DNA from: CAYHWW01 sp964360145
GTDB lineage: Bacteria; Bdellovibrionota; UBA1018; CAYHWW01
Assembly (NCBI GenBank): GCA_964360145.1
Contig: CAYHWW010000003.1
Location: 1-61,859, forward strand
DNA length: 61,859 nucleotides
Direction: 5' to 3'
Made by a program: the position numbers and the translations under genes. Below, in pieces: positions 42,667-52,417 of the stretch; the stretch's first letter is position 1; each line of letters opens with the position of its first letter. Under the pieces are notes generated by a model. The model was not told the DNA's origin and made no database searches. It saw only the letters and a list, made by a program, of their open reading frames with translations.

Positions 42667-44124
42667 TCAGCGGGGCTGGCAAACGGGTACCGTGAATTCA
42701 CCCAGCGAGCGTCCGCCACGGGTCACCATTCTGAGGCTTATGGGGCCATTGCTTCCTATTTCGGCCTCAGTGAATTGGATGACTGCCGGCGTGAGGGCGG
42801 CTTGACGCACGGGAGTGGGAACACCTTGAGGCGACAGCCGGATGCGGAAGCGCACAGTAGGGATGCTTAGTGGGAGATTTCGGATGAGGGGGTCCGTGCG
42901 AGAAGGCCGGGACAAGGCCATCATGCGCCCCCTGTCGCCGATGCAAGAGGGGTGTACGCCGGGAAACATTGGGGCAGGAACACGTTCAAGGGCGGTGGTG
43001 GCAGTGGGCTCAACGCGCTCCTGCTGGCGTACCCCATGAGTCGTGACGATGTGCACCTCGGCATTGTCGGAATCTACCCACTGTATGAGATCGTCGTGCT
43101 CTTCAACCCAGCGTTGAATCCTCAGCTCAGCTCTGGCGCCATCCTCCGCGCTGGAGTTCCAAGAATGAGTGGTGGATTCTTCCAGGCTGCAGGATTGGGG
43201 CAGCGCCCGTGGCGCCCAGGGGAGCGAAACACAAGCGAAGCTCGTCATGGTGCCAAGGGAATCGAGACGGGACGGCGCAATGTAGATTTCATTGGTTCTT
43301 AACGCACGGACATCGCCTGCATGATCCCGTCTTGTGCAAATCACGCCTACCGCGGCTCCCGCGTTGTTCACAACGGGGGAACCTGAGTTGCCGGGAATGA
43401 GCGGGCAGTCTTCGAGAAGTTCCAGCGGGTTCGTCGTGGCGTCATCACCAGTGGAAAACAGGGATTGTCGTTGCACTTTGCAGTGCTGGGAAATGAGGGT
43501 TCCTCCAAGCTCACGTCGATGGGGATTAAATCGATGGACCGTGAGGCGCTCTTGGTCCTGTACACCATTTTGATCTACGGCCAGTGCTTCACGCTGAACA
43601 GGCCGCGCCAGCCGAATGAATGCGTAGTCGCTGGTTGCTGTTGCGCCCAATGGCGACGCCTCAATGAGGCTCCCACAGGTTGCGTACTCTTCTCTGTCAC
43701 GGCCTGTGCGAGGGAACTTGACGAGGATGCGTTGGGAGCAAAGAGATGGGTTCTGCTTGATTTCGTCCGGTATGCAGTGGCTATTTGTAGCCAGAATGTC
43801 TGGTGCGACAAGGAAGGAGGTACAGGTGCTGACTCTGAAGCGGTTGGCAGCACCCGCCGGTATAAGGCTCATCAAAAAACCTAGCGCACTGGGGCATGAC
43901 TGGCGCGAGCGGCAGCTGACAGGGGCCAGTGCTGCAACTTGGGCTAGGGTATTCGTGCCATCTTCGCTCCAGATGGGGCTTTGAGGCGCATCATCAGTAG
44001 AGACGGGCGCATTCGGGGCGTAGGACGTGTCTGGGCTGGTGTCGACGGAGCCTTTACAACCGGAGATGCACATGCTGAGGGCGAGGAAAACGCCGATGCC
44101 GCACCGAGTCCAGAATCTGTTCAT
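42667..44124 (-). CDS. Trypsin-like serine protease lipoprotein
   Basis: A 485-aa predicted lipoprotein (lipobox SMCISGC, Cys23). The trypsin-fold triad reads His116 in LATNSHC, Asp166 in TSDYAFI and Ser247 in PGNSGSP. NSHC replaces the usual TAAHC. The chymotrypsin-like domain covers ~95-265; the C-terminal 220 residues are unrecognised. The start at 44124 lacks a strong Shine-Dalgarno; an in-frame ATG exists at 44148. It converges with guaA and is divergent from dnaE. Confidence 0.78.
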   Translation of the reverse strand: MNRFWTRCGIGVFLALSMCISGCKGSVDTSPDTSYAPNAPVSTDDAPQSPIWSEDGTNTLAQVAALAPVSCRSRQSCPSALGFLMSLIPAGAANRFRVSTCTSFLVAPDILATNSHCIPDEIKQNPSLCSQRILVKFPRTGRDREEYATCGSLIEASPLGATATSDYAFIRLARPVQREALAVDQNGVQDQERLTVHRFNPHRRELGGTLISQHCKVQRQSLFSTGDDATTNPLELLEDCPLIPGNSGSPVVNNAGAAVGVICTRRDHAGDVRALRTNEIYIAPSRLDSLGTMTSFACVSLPWAPRALPQSCSLEESTTHSWNSSAEDGARAELRIQRWVEEHDDLIQWVDSDNAEVHIVTTHGVRQQERVEPTATTALERVPAPMFPGVHPSCIGDRGRMMALSRPSRTDPLIRNLPLSIPTVRFRIRLSPQGVPTPVRQAALTPAVIQFTEAEIGSNGPISLRMVTRGGRSLGEFTVPVCQPR

Positions 44125-44311
44125 GACCCCAGAGTTAGCAAGCACCATGCCCGGAATGGGGGCGTAAGCCGCCGCGAGGGCAGAGAAGATGTCAAATTCT
44201 TAGACAGCCGTAGAGTTCGAGTGCAGGGCCTCTCCATGCTCCGTTTGTGTCTGAGCGCACAGTGAGTCGCCTTGCCAAGTCGCCAGGGAGTCCGTAAACC
44301 AGAGTCACGTC

Positions 44312-47300
44312 ATGGCAGTTCCTTTTACCCACCTCAACGTCAAGTCCCATTACTCGTTGCTCGAGAGCACCATCCGCATCGGTGATTATCTCGCGGCGGT
44401 GAAGGCCGGCGGCGGCACGGCGGCAGCACTCACGGATCGCGGCAATATGTTTGGTGCCGTCGACTTCTACCTCGCCGCCAAGGCCCAGGACATCAAACCC
44501 ATTCTAGGGTGTGAAGTGAGCTATGTTGCAGGCTCCTGTCTCAGTAAACCCGATAAAAAGGCGCGCAAGGCCATGTTGCCGGGCTCCGAGGACGATGACG
44601 AGCACCGAGCCTTTAGTCTCGTGCTGCTCGCCTCTAATGCCGAGGGCTATCGCAGTCTCTGCCGACTGGTGACCAAGAGCTATTCCGACGGCCTCTACAT
44701 GGGCCGCCCCCGGGCGGACCGAGAGTTGCTTGCCAAGCACAGCGAGGGTCTCATCGCGCTGACTTCGAGCATTCGGGGAGAGGTCCCGTACCACTTCGCC
44801 CGGGGCAGGCCTGAGAAAGCCGAGGTCGCCGCTGAATTCTTGAAGAAGACCTACGGCGATAATCTCTTTTTTGAGTTGCAGGAAAGTGGACTGCCCGAGC
44901 AGTCCGCGGCCAATGGCGCCATCGTGGACCTCGCCGATCGTTGGGGCATGCCCCTGGTGGCCACGGCCTGCGCCCATATGATGAAGCCCGAGGGGCGCAT
45001 GTCTCTCGAAGCGATGATGTGCATCCAGCTGGGGCGCAACCTCAACGTATTTGATGAGGCGGCCTCCGCGTCGAGCAATCTCACGGGCTACTATTTAAAG
45101 AGCCCGGACGAGATGGCCGCTCAGTTTGCGTGGCGCCCCGATGCGGTGGCGAACACCCAGCTCGTGGCCGACCGCTGCAAGTTCAGCTTCAAGCTCAAAG
45201 ATGACCAAGGGCGCCCCATCTACCACATCCCCCAGTTCACTACGCCCGGGGGCGAAAGCGCCGAAGACTTCATGCAACAGCAGGCGGAAGAGGGCCTCAA
45301 AGAGCGTTTTGAAGAGCGCATTTTCGCAAAACCGAGGGCTGCCCCTGACTGGGAAGAAAAGAAAAAAACCTATGAGGCCCGTCTCGATGATGAATTGAAG
45401 ATGATCGCCCGCACCGGCTTCTCGGGCTACTTCCTCATCGTGTCGGATTTCATCAAGCATGCCAAAGCCCAGGGCATCCCCGTGGGGCCGGGGCGGGGGT
45501 CAGGTGCTGGCTCGCTGGTGGCCTATGCCCTGAAAATCACCGACGTGGACCCCATCCCACTGAACTTGCTGTTTGAGCGCTTCATCAACCCCGAGCGTGT
45601 TTCCATGCCGGACTTCGACGTGGACTTCTGCCAGGAGCGTCGGGGAGAAGTCATCGCCTACGTGGTCGATAAGTATGGCAAGGACTGTGTCTCCCAAATC
45701 GTCACCTTCGGAAAACTACTCGCCCGCTCCGTGATCAAAGACGCCGGCCGGGTGTTGGGGCTCACGTTCCAGGAAATGGACGTGATCACAAAGCTCATCC
45801 CTGAAACACTGGGCATCACCCTTGAAGACGCCTTCAAAAAAGAAGTGCGTCTGAAAGAGATGGAGGAGCAGAACCCCACGCTTCAGCGTCTCTTTGAGAT
45901 CGCCCGCACTCTCGAGGGCCTGAACCGCAACGCCGGCATCCACGCCGCCGGCATCGTCATCACCAATAAGCCCCTTACCGAGTATTGCCCGCTCATGGTG
46001 GGTAAAGAAAATGAAGCGGTGGTGCAGTACGATAAGGATTACGCGGAAAAAATCGGCCTGGTGAAATTCGACTTCCTGGGCCTGAAGACACTGACAGTCA
46101 TCGACAATGCGGTGAAGTTCATCCGCAGGGGTCCGAAAGCGGATTTCCATCTCTCCGAAATCGATTTCGATGACAAAGGCGTGTACGAGCTTCTCGCCAG
46201 TGGCGACACCGACGGGGTATTTCAGCTGGAGTCCTCCGGCATGAAGGACCTTTGCTCGCGTGTGATGCCGAACTCCCTCGAAGATATCACTGCCATCAAC
46301 GCGCTCTATCGCCCAGGCCCTCTCGAATCAGGCATGGTGGACGATTTCATCAACCGCAAGCATGGTCGCGTGGCCGTGGAATATACGCTGCCCCAGCTCG
46401 AGGAGATCCTGCGGGAGACCTACGGCGTCATTGTCTATCAAGAGCAGGTCATGCGGGTGGCCCGCGTGCTTGCGGGGTACAGCCTCGGTGAGGCCGACAT
46501 TCTCCGCCGCGCCATGGGTAAGAAAAAACCTGAGGAGATGGCGAAGCAAAAGGGCAAGTTCATCGAGGGGTGCATCAAAAACAACGTCCCTCCGGATAAA
46601 GCCGACTTCATCTTCGAGCTCCTCTCCAAGTTCGCCGCCTACGGCTTCAATAAGTCCCATTCCGCGGCCTATGGCGTGCTTTCTTTCCAAACAGCGTATT
46701 TAAAACGCTATTACCCCGCCCAGTTCATGGCGGCGCTGATGGCCACTGAAATCAATGACACCGATAAGCTGTCACAGTACGTCGCCGATGCCCGTACCCG
46801 CGGCATCCAGGTTCTACCCCCCCACATCAACGAGTCACTCAAGTCCTTCAGCGTTCAGGGCAGGGATATTCGCTTCGGGCTGGAAGCGGTCAAAGGGGTT
46901 GGCGGTGTCGCGGTGGAAGCGTTGATCGCCGAACGGGATAAAGCAGGGCCGTTCAAAAGCCTCGTTGATTTCTGCAAACGCGTGACGCTTCGCAAAGTGA
47001 ATAAGAAAGTCATTGAGAGCCTCATTGCCGCCGGCGCTTTTGATACGATTGCCGAAGAAAACCGCGCCACTCTTTTTGAAAGCCTGGAAGCCGTGATGAA
47101 GTACGCGGCAGGCCATCAGGAACAGCAGGACTTGGGCCAAGTGAGCATGTTTGATGATTTTCGTGCCACCGACCTCAACTTCCAGGAGAACACCGACGCG
47201 CTCTTCACCAGGGTGCAGGACTGGCCTGAATCGAAGAAGCTGCAGGAGGAAAAGCGCATCGTGGGTTTCTTTGTCAGCGGCCATCCCCTGGAGAAGTTCT

Positions 47301-47980
47301 CGAAGCTCGTGAAGGACTTCATCCATGGCGACATCACTGTCCTCAGCGAGGATTTCGACAAACGCAAGGCGGCCTTCAAGCCGCGGCCCAAACAACTCGA
47401 CGAGATGGGTCGCCCCGTGTGGGACCGCGAGGGCCGCAATCACGGCAAGTACGACACGGTGACCGCGGCAATCGTGAGTAGCGTGCGTGAGATCACGACG
47501 AAGAAGGGGGACCGCATGGCCTTCCTGGAGCTCGAGGACGAGCGGAGCAAGATCGAGGCGGTGGCGTTCCCCGAGGCCTACGGCACCCTGAATGCCATGA
47601 TCGCCCGCTCCGTCAAAGAGTGCATGCCCTGCATCATCACCGGGCAAATCGACTTGAATGAGGAAGGCGCGAAGATCTTTCTCCGTGGCATGGACTCCAT
47701 CGAGGACTTTCAAGCCAAGCGCGTGCGTCAGGTTGTATTCAAGATACCGCAGGAGAAGGCGAAGAAGCCCGATCTTGCCCGACTCCGGGAAGTCCTCTTG
47801 AAACACCGGGGCAAGGTCGGTGTGGTGCTTGAGCTTGATGGCAGGCTCGACGCCGCCGCCGGTGGCACGCAGTTCTTCGCTCGTCATCAGCTGCCCGCGG
47901 AACTCAGTGTCAACCCCACCGCGGAAATGGCGCGTGAAGTGAATGCCCTCTTCGGTGAGTCCGTGGTGAAGTTCGTCTGA
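44312..47980 (+). CDS. dnaE: DNA polymerase III subunit alpha
   Basis: Replicative polymerase catalytic subunit of 1222 aa. Seen: an N-terminal PHP domain (FTHLNVKSHYSLLESTIRI), the catalytic Asp pair in MPDFDVDFCQERRGEV, a third catalytic-region block at VKFDFLGLKTLTVIDNA, AYGFNKSHSAAYGVLSFQTAYLK, a helix-hairpin-helix (GLEAVKGVGGVAVEALI) and a C-terminal OB-fold (ITTKKGDRMAFLELEDE). Length and order match DnaE1. The N-terminal HxH pattern is degenerate, so PHP metal binding is unlikely. Confidence 0.94.
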   Translation: MAVPFTHLNVKSHYSLLESTIRIGDYLAAVKAGGGTAAALTDRGNMFGAVDFYLAAKAQDIKPILGCEVSYVAGSCLSKPDKKARKAMLPGSEDDDEHRAFSLVLLASNAEGYRSLCRLVTKSYSDGLYMGRPRADRELLAKHSEGLIALTSSIRGEVPYHFARGRPEKAEVAAEFLKKTYGDNLFFELQESGLPEQSAANGAIVDLADRWGMPLVATACAHMMKPEGRMSLEAMMCIQLGRNLNVFDEAASASSNLTGYYLKSPDEMAAQFAWRPDAVANTQLVADRCKFSFKLKDDQGRPIYHIPQFTTPGGESAEDFMQQQAEEGLKERFEERIFAKPRAAPDWEEKKKTYEARLDDELKMIARTGFSGYFLIVSDFIKHAKAQGIPVGPGRGSGAGSLVAYALKITDVDPIPLNLLFERFINPERVSMPDFDVDFCQERRGEVIAYVVDKYGKDCVSQIVTFGKLLARSVIKDAGRVLGLTFQEMDVITKLIPETLGITLEDAFKKEVRLKEMEEQNPTLQRLFEIARTLEGLNRNAGIHAAGIVITNKPLTEYCPLMVGKENEAVVQYDKDYAEKIGLVKFDFLGLKTLTVIDNAVKFIRRGPKADFHLSEIDFDDKGVYELLASGDTDGVFQLESSGMKDLCSRVMPNSLEDITAINALYRPGPLESGMVDDFINRKHGRVAVEYTLPQLEEILRETYGVIVYQEQVMRVARVLAGYSLGEADILRRAMGKKKPEEMAKQKGKFIEGCIKNNVPPDKADFIFELLSKFAAYGFNKSHSAAYGVLSFQTAYLKRYYPAQFMAALMATEINDTDKLSQYVADARTRGIQVLPPHINESLKSFSVQGRDIRFGLEAVKGVGGVAVEALIAERDKAGPFKSLVDFCKRVTLRKVNKKVIESLIAAGAFDTIAEENRATLFESLEAVMKYAAGHQEQQDLGQVSMFDDFRATDLNFQENTDALFTRVQDWPESKKLQEEKRIVGFFVSGHPLEKFSKLVKDFIHGDITVLSEDFDKRKAAFKPRPKQLDEMGRPVWDREGRNHGKYDTVTAAIVSSVREITTKKGDRMAFLELEDERSKIEAVAFPEAYGTLNAMIARSVKECMPCIITGQIDLNEEGAKIFLRGMDSIEDFQAKRVRQVVFKIPQEKAKKPDLARLREVLLKHRGKVGVVLELDGRLDAAAGGTQFFARHQLPAELSVNPTAEMAREVNALFGESVVKFV

Positions 47981-48092
47981 GATTGGAGCGACTCACGTGC
48001 GCGAGGTAATATGCCCCAATAAATCAATGCGGAGTCTTCGCAAGCTACTAGGATAGGTGCCTTGATCCGCATATAAGTGTCGACGGTGAAAT

Positions 48093-49742
48093 ATGAATCA
48101 TACGCCGTCCCCCGCAGAGCTGAAACTCAAACAAAATATTTCATTGCTTCGCGCTGTCATCGAATCCACTAACGACGGCATCCTGGTCGTCAATACTGAT
48201 GGCAAGATTGTCTGTTACAACCAGAAGTTCATAAGCATCTGGCGCATTCCCATGGATATTATTGAGACTAGAGACGACGAGAGGGCATTGTCCTACGTCC
48301 TTCAGCAGTTGAAGGAACCTGACGCGTTTCTCGCCAAGGTCCACGATCTTTACAAGAGACCCCTGAGTGAAAGCTTCGATGTCCTCGAGTTCAAGGACGG
48401 CAGGATCGTTGAGCGATACTCAAAACCTCATTGCATCGATGAAGAATGCGTTGGCCGTGTGTGGAGCTTCCGCGACATCACTAAGCAGGAAAGCGCAATC
48501 AATGACTTGAGGGCATATCAGGAGAGCCTGGAGCGGCAGATCCTGGAGCGCACGGAGGAAATCCGCAAAGCCAAAGTCTTTGTCGATTCAATCATCGAAA
48601 ACATACCCGATATGATCTCCGTCAAAGAGGCCGCGGGATTGAAATTCCTCAGGCTGAATAGGGCGGGAGAAGAGCTTTGGGGGCATTCCCAAGAAGAGAT
48701 GATTGGAAAGGATGGATACGACTTCCTTTCTAGGGAGCAAGCGGACGCCTTTACAGCCATGGACCGCGCGGTCCTTTCATCAGGCAAGGTCATGGACATC
48801 CCCGAGGAGACGCTGGATGGCGGCAGCCGTGGCGAGCGCGTTTTGCACACGAAAAAAATCCCCATCTACGACGGGGACGGGAATCCTGAATATCTCCTGA
48901 GCATCTCAGAAGATATCACCGAGAAAATACAGGCTGAGAAAAACCGTATTCGACTCATGGAGGAACAAATCTCCAGGATAGCGCTCGAAGAGACCTTGCG
49001 GCTCCGTGATGAATTCATATCCATCGCCTCACATGAGCTCAAAACGCCACTGACCACGCTGCTCATTCAGGTCCAGCTCATCCATAAACTCGTGGAGCAG
49101 GCCACCATCATTGGCATCTCCAAGGAAAAGCTGCTCTCCATGCTGAATACGTCCATACGCCAGGTGGATCGATTTACCAGCCTCATCAATAATCTTCTCG
49201 ATACATCCAGTATCAGCGCCAAGGGTCTTACACTGCATCGTCAGGATACGGACCTGCGCAAGATCATTGGCGATGTTCTCAACAGATTCCAGGCAGAGCT
49301 AAGCAGTGTGGGTAGCTCCCTTGAGGTTCACGTCCTTGACCACATCATCGGGCAATGGGATCGCGCTCGCATCGATCAGGTCGTCGTGAATCTGCTGAGC
49401 AATGCCATGAAGTACGGTGAGGGCAAGCCCATCGAGATCTCCACTGAGTCGACCCCTACCGTGGCCAGGATCGTCGTAGTGGATCATGGCATGGGCATAT
49501 CCCGGAAAGACCAGGAGCGGATCTTCGATCGCTTCGAGCGTGTAGGCTCGGTCCAGGGCATTGCGGGCATGGGACTGGGGCTCTACATCACCCGTCAGAT
49601 CGTGGAAGCCCATGGAGGGACGATCAGCGTAGTCAGTGAGCCGGGGAATGGGTCCAAATTCACCGTGGAGCTACCCCTTCATGGGGCCCATCGCGGGGAC
49701 GTCACGCCTCGTGCCTATGGCGACGCCCCAGTTTTGCATTGA
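48093..49742 (+). CDS. PAS-domain sensor histidine kinase (cytoplasmic)
   Basis: A 549-aa kinase with no membrane helix. Two PAS domains (about residues 18-130 starting LLRAVIESTNDGILVVNTDG, and 165-285 with FVDSIIENIPDMISVKE) precede a HisKA box EFISIASHELKTPLTTLLIQ with the phospho-acceptor His near residue 314, and a HATPase with NLLSNAMKYGEG, DHGMGISRKD and GMGLGLYI. No response regulator is adjacent. The orphan receiver at 51985-52362 is a possible partner. Confidence 0.87.
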   Translation: MNHTPSPAELKLKQNISLLRAVIESTNDGILVVNTDGKIVCYNQKFISIWRIPMDIIETRDDERALSYVLQQLKEPDAFLAKVHDLYKRPLSESFDVLEFKDGRIVERYSKPHCIDEECVGRVWSFRDITKQESAINDLRAYQESLERQILERTEEIRKAKVFVDSIIENIPDMISVKEAAGLKFLRLNRAGEELWGHSQEEMIGKDGYDFLSREQADAFTAMDRAVLSSGKVMDIPEETLDGGSRGERVLHTKKIPIYDGDGNPEYLLSISEDITEKIQAEKNRIRLMEEQISRIALEETLRLRDEFISIASHELKTPLTTLLIQVQLIHKLVEQATIIGISKEKLLSMLNTSIRQVDRFTSLINNLLDTSSISAKGLTLHRQDTDLRKIIGDVLNRFQAELSSVGSSLEVHVLDHIIGQWDRARIDQVVVNLLSNAMKYGEGKPIEISTESTPTVARIVVVDHGMGISRKDQERIFDRFERVGSVQGIAGMGLGLYITRQIVEAHGGTISVVSEPGNGSKFTVELPLHGAHRGDVTPRAYGDAPVLH

Positions 49743-49816
49743 GCCGACGTGGCGCATCGCGGCATCAGCATGGAGTCTGTTTGACCGCGATACAGACCCC
49801 ATGTTGAAGTAGGGGT

Positions 49817-50854
49817 ATGGGGTTCAAGCCGCTACTGCTTTTTTCAGGTTATTTTCTTTTCTTAGCCCAACCACTCCTGGCAACGCCTTTGGCGACACAA
49901 AAAAATGTGCTGCAGCGGGCTAAGGACGCGGTGACCACCGCCATGGCGTCCGCACGGCTGGGCGCGAGGGCTAAGCACTTTTATTTGGAAGAAGTGGTGC
50001 CGTACTCAGTCTCTTTCGTGGACGAGTCCGGTGTGGCCTCTTCCGCGCGGATCCAGGATTATTTGCAATTCACAGCCGATGGCCTCGCGACGGTGGAAGA
50101 GGAGGGCCGCAAGACGGTCCCGCTCTGCTACGAGATTCGTGCTGAGGAGGGGTGTGAGTCCTGCGTACAGGCCAGGGACGAGATCGTGAAGTATCTTCCC
50201 AAGCGGTTATCTCGGCGCGGATTCGACGTGCGAGCCTTCGCGGGGCCCACGGTAATCGCCGAAGAGCCCGGTCATGGCACGGGGGACACTTCCGTATTGG
50301 CACCGTTTGAGGCGTACCTCGCGCAAGCCCAGCAGGCGGGCTGCCCCCACGCCTTCTGGGGTTCCCTTTCGCTCGGGGATCGTGGGGCGCTTCGCGGAGT
50401 CTTCTATGCGGATGTCAGGGATACGGGCAAGCGCCACTACCGCGTGGGCTTTCAGGATGTGGTCAGGCGCGATGGCAAGGATGAGGCCCTCTTCGCGCCC
50501 GGCGTGATCTTCCTCGTGCGTGCAACTGAAGCTGTTTATAGTGGCCTCGTCTCCCAGCGACGGGCGGCATCCAACACGGGGGAAGCAGAGGGGCCGTTGC
50601 GGTTAGTGCGGCTTGAGAACGTCGCGACCTTCGCCGACTACGTCATCTTCAAAAAGAAGCTCGTGGATGGCCTTGAAGGTTTGCAAGACCTCGCGGAACG
50701 CACCATGACCCCCGGCTTCGTGGAGTTCGCCGTGGTGGGGGATATCTCGATGGCACAGCTCTCCGCGAAGATCGTCAACACCGTGGGGGCCGAGCCTGTC
50801 ATTGACTCTGTAAAACTCGAGGGTGGTAACATTCTAAGGGTGGTTCTGAAATGA
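49817..50854 (+). CDS. Exported protein coupled to FlgT/CsgG-like lipoprotein
   Basis: A 345-aa protein with a signal peptide (MGFKPLLLFSGYFLFLAQPLLA). I recognise no family. The last ~60 residues (FVEFAVVGDISMAQLSAKIVNTV, then VKLEGGNILRVVLK) have an alternating pattern like the small alpha-beta domains in outer-membrane assembly factors. It overlaps the next gene by ATGA, so the two likely act together, perhaps at the cell envelope. Confidence 0.6.
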   Translation: MGFKPLLLFSGYFLFLAQPLLATPLATQKNVLQRAKDAVTTAMASARLGARAKHFYLEEVVPYSVSFVDESGVASSARIQDYLQFTADGLATVEEEGRKTVPLCYEIRAEEGCESCVQARDEIVKYLPKRLSRRGFDVRAFAGPTVIAEEPGHGTGDTSVLAPFEAYLAQAQQAGCPHAFWGSLSLGDRGALRGVFYADVRDTGKRHYRVGFQDVVRRDGKDEALFAPGVIFLVRATEAVYSGLVSQRRAASNTGEAEGPLRLVRLENVATFADYVIFKKKLVDGLEGLQDLAERTMTPGFVEFAVVGDISMAQLSAKIVNTVGAEPVIDSVKLEGGNILRVVLK

Positions 50855-51834
50855 AGAAACTCACGATTGCACTGGTGCTCACGATACTTGTGGGCACGGT
50901 GGGCTGCACGCGCTCCGTCAAGTACCAGCGGGACCAGGAGTATTACACCCGGGATGATCGTTACGAAGCAGCGCGGGGGTCGGAAGCAGCGGACCGCATC
51001 GAGAAGTTCGGAGCTCCGAAAAAGCGCATCTTCGTCATGCCCTTCGAGAATACCACGCCCTATGGCCGCCCCAACGCGGGTAGTGGCGGCGTGGACGAGC
51101 TGGGACTCTTCGCCGCTGACGAGCTCTCCCGCGAGTTGCGCAGCTCCGGACGAGGCATCGTCCCCGAAGGTATCGCGAGCGCGAGTACCTCCCGGGACTT
51201 CTTTGTGGGCGATAAGGTGCGAGCATCATCTCTTTTGCGGGAGGCACGTAAACTCAACGTCACTGTGGTGATCATCGGTCGTATCACTAAGATCCGTTAC
51301 CGCCAGAAGGGTGACCCTGTGGGGCTGCTGAGAAAGCGCCAATCCGTGGCCGCCGTGGAACTTGAGATGCGGGTCTACGATGTGGTGGATGGCAAAGAGC
51401 TCTACAGCGAAACGAAGCTCGCGGAGGGGAGCAGCTCTTCCATGAATCTTTTCAGCAAAGCGGATTCCGACTCGCCGGAGTCCCGCAGGGATCTCATCCA
51501 GGAGGCCATCAGAAATGGCTCCACAGCCTTCTCTAAATCCCTGGCGCGCGTGTTGGACAAAGTGGCCTGGGAGGGACGCATTGCGAAGATCGTGAACCCC
51601 TACGTCTACGTCAATGCCGGCAAGGCATCAGGGATCGCCTTAGGTGATATTCTGAAAGTGATCAGCCCCGGCGAGGATGTCTACGACCCGGTCACAGGCG
51701 CCGCCATGGGGCGAGCCCGTGGCCAGGTGAAAGGCACCTTGGAGGTCGTGGATTACCTCGGTGCGGACGGCGCCATTACCCGAGTTCATAGTGGGGGTGG
51801 ATTTCAAGAACAAGACCAGGTCCAGTTATATTAA
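50851..51834 (+). CDS. FlgT/CsgG-like outer-membrane lipoprotein
   Basis: A 327-aa lipoprotein: the signal sequence ends VGTVGC with Cys19. The CsgG-like part has RIFVMPFENTTPYGRPNAGSGGVDELGLFAADELSREL, VTVVIIGRITKIRY and VELEMRVYDVVDGKELYS. The C-terminal ~90 residues (KIVNPYVYVNAGKASGIALGDILKV and VKGTLEVVDYLGADGAITRV) match the FlgT C-terminal domain that lines the flagellar H ring. The stop codon lies inside the structured element. Confidence 0.75.
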   Translation: MKKLTIALVLTILVGTVGCTRSVKYQRDQEYYTRDDRYEAARGSEAADRIEKFGAPKKRIFVMPFENTTPYGRPNAGSGGVDELGLFAADELSRELRSSGRGIVPEGIASASTSRDFFVGDKVRASSLLREARKLNVTVVIIGRITKIRYRQKGDPVGLLRKRQSVAAVELEMRVYDVVDGKELYSETKLAEGSSSSMNLFSKADSDSPESRRDLIQEAIRNGSTAFSKSLARVLDKVAWEGRIAKIVNPYVYVNAGKASGIALGDILKVISPGEDVYDPVTGAAMGRARGQVKGTLEVVDYLGADGAITRVHSGGGFQEQDQVQLY

Positions 51835-51968
51835 GGGTTAGGCTCGGTCTTTTGCCGGGGAGCTTCGTTGTCGTCGTCGTGGCCTCCACGCAGCGCACAT
51901 GAGTGCGCTTTGGTCGGCCACTTCCTCCTCCGCCTCGCTCGCCGGCAAAAGCCCTTCGCCTAGCCTTA
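51832..51968. repeat. Structured dispersed element, copy 2
   Basis: Reverse orientation to copy 1 (18822-18947). The 101-nt core (51850-51950) differs at four positions: one in each long stem arm near the same internal mismatch and two in the tip loop (TTCT becomes TCAT when read as copy 1). Its basal flanks, TAAGG...TAGGC and GCCTA...CCTTA, are unlike those of copy 1 but again pair. The first TAA is the stop of the FlgT/CsgG-like gene. The element fills the gap between convergent genes, as does copy 1. Confidence 0.85.
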
Positions 51969-51984
51969 GACTCTGTTTCGCTAT

Positions 51985-52362
51985 CTAGGCGGGGGGGAGT
52001 TCGCGGATGGCGGTGACTAGGTCGCGATGGGAGAATGGCTTGCAGAAGACGGCTTTGGCGCCTTGAGTGATGGTGTCGTGTCCCATTTGCAAGCTGTCGC
52101 CGGAGATGAGAAAGACGACAGGCATGGGGCCGGGAAGAGTCTTTAGCCTGTGCAGCAACTCCATGCCACCGCACACCGGCATACGAATGTCCGAGACCAC
52201 CACGTCAAATGACTCAGCTTGGGCGACTAGGAGAGCGGAGGCACCATTATCCGCGGTTTTGACGTAAAATCCCTCCATCTCAAAGAGCATGGCCATGCTC
52301 TCCCGGATGCCTTCTTCGTCATCAACGATGAGTATTCTTTGTATTTGATTCTTCTGCCCCAT
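51985..52362 (-). CDS. Stand-alone CheY-like receiver protein
   Basis: A 125-aa single-domain response regulator. Seen: the acidic pocket DDEE at 14-17, phospho-acceptor Asp58 in VVVSDIRMP, Ser/Thr switch in VVFLISGDS, and FCKPF near residue 108. There is no output domain, so it should act by protein contact. The closest kinases are at 48093-49742 and 54563-55972. Confidence 0.88.
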   Translation of the reverse strand: MGQKNQIQRILIVDDEEGIRESMAMLFEMEGFYVKTADNGASALLVAQAESFDVVVSDIRMPVCGGMELLHRLKTLPGPMPVVFLISGDSLQMGHDTITQGAKAVFCKPFSHRDLVTAIRELPPA

Positions 52363-52417
52363 GGATCGGCGAGAGGAGCATAAAACAGAGGCTATCGTCT
52401 ATCTTGTTCTGAAGAGG

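Noticed and set aside
44125..44311. Divergent gap between the serine protease and dnaE
   Set aside because: Searched for hairpins, promoters and short ORFs; nothing convincing beyond weak AT-poor sequence.
46835..47887. 350-codon minus-strand ORF opposite dnaE
   Set aside because: Antisense shadow; no ribosome-binding site or recognisable domain.
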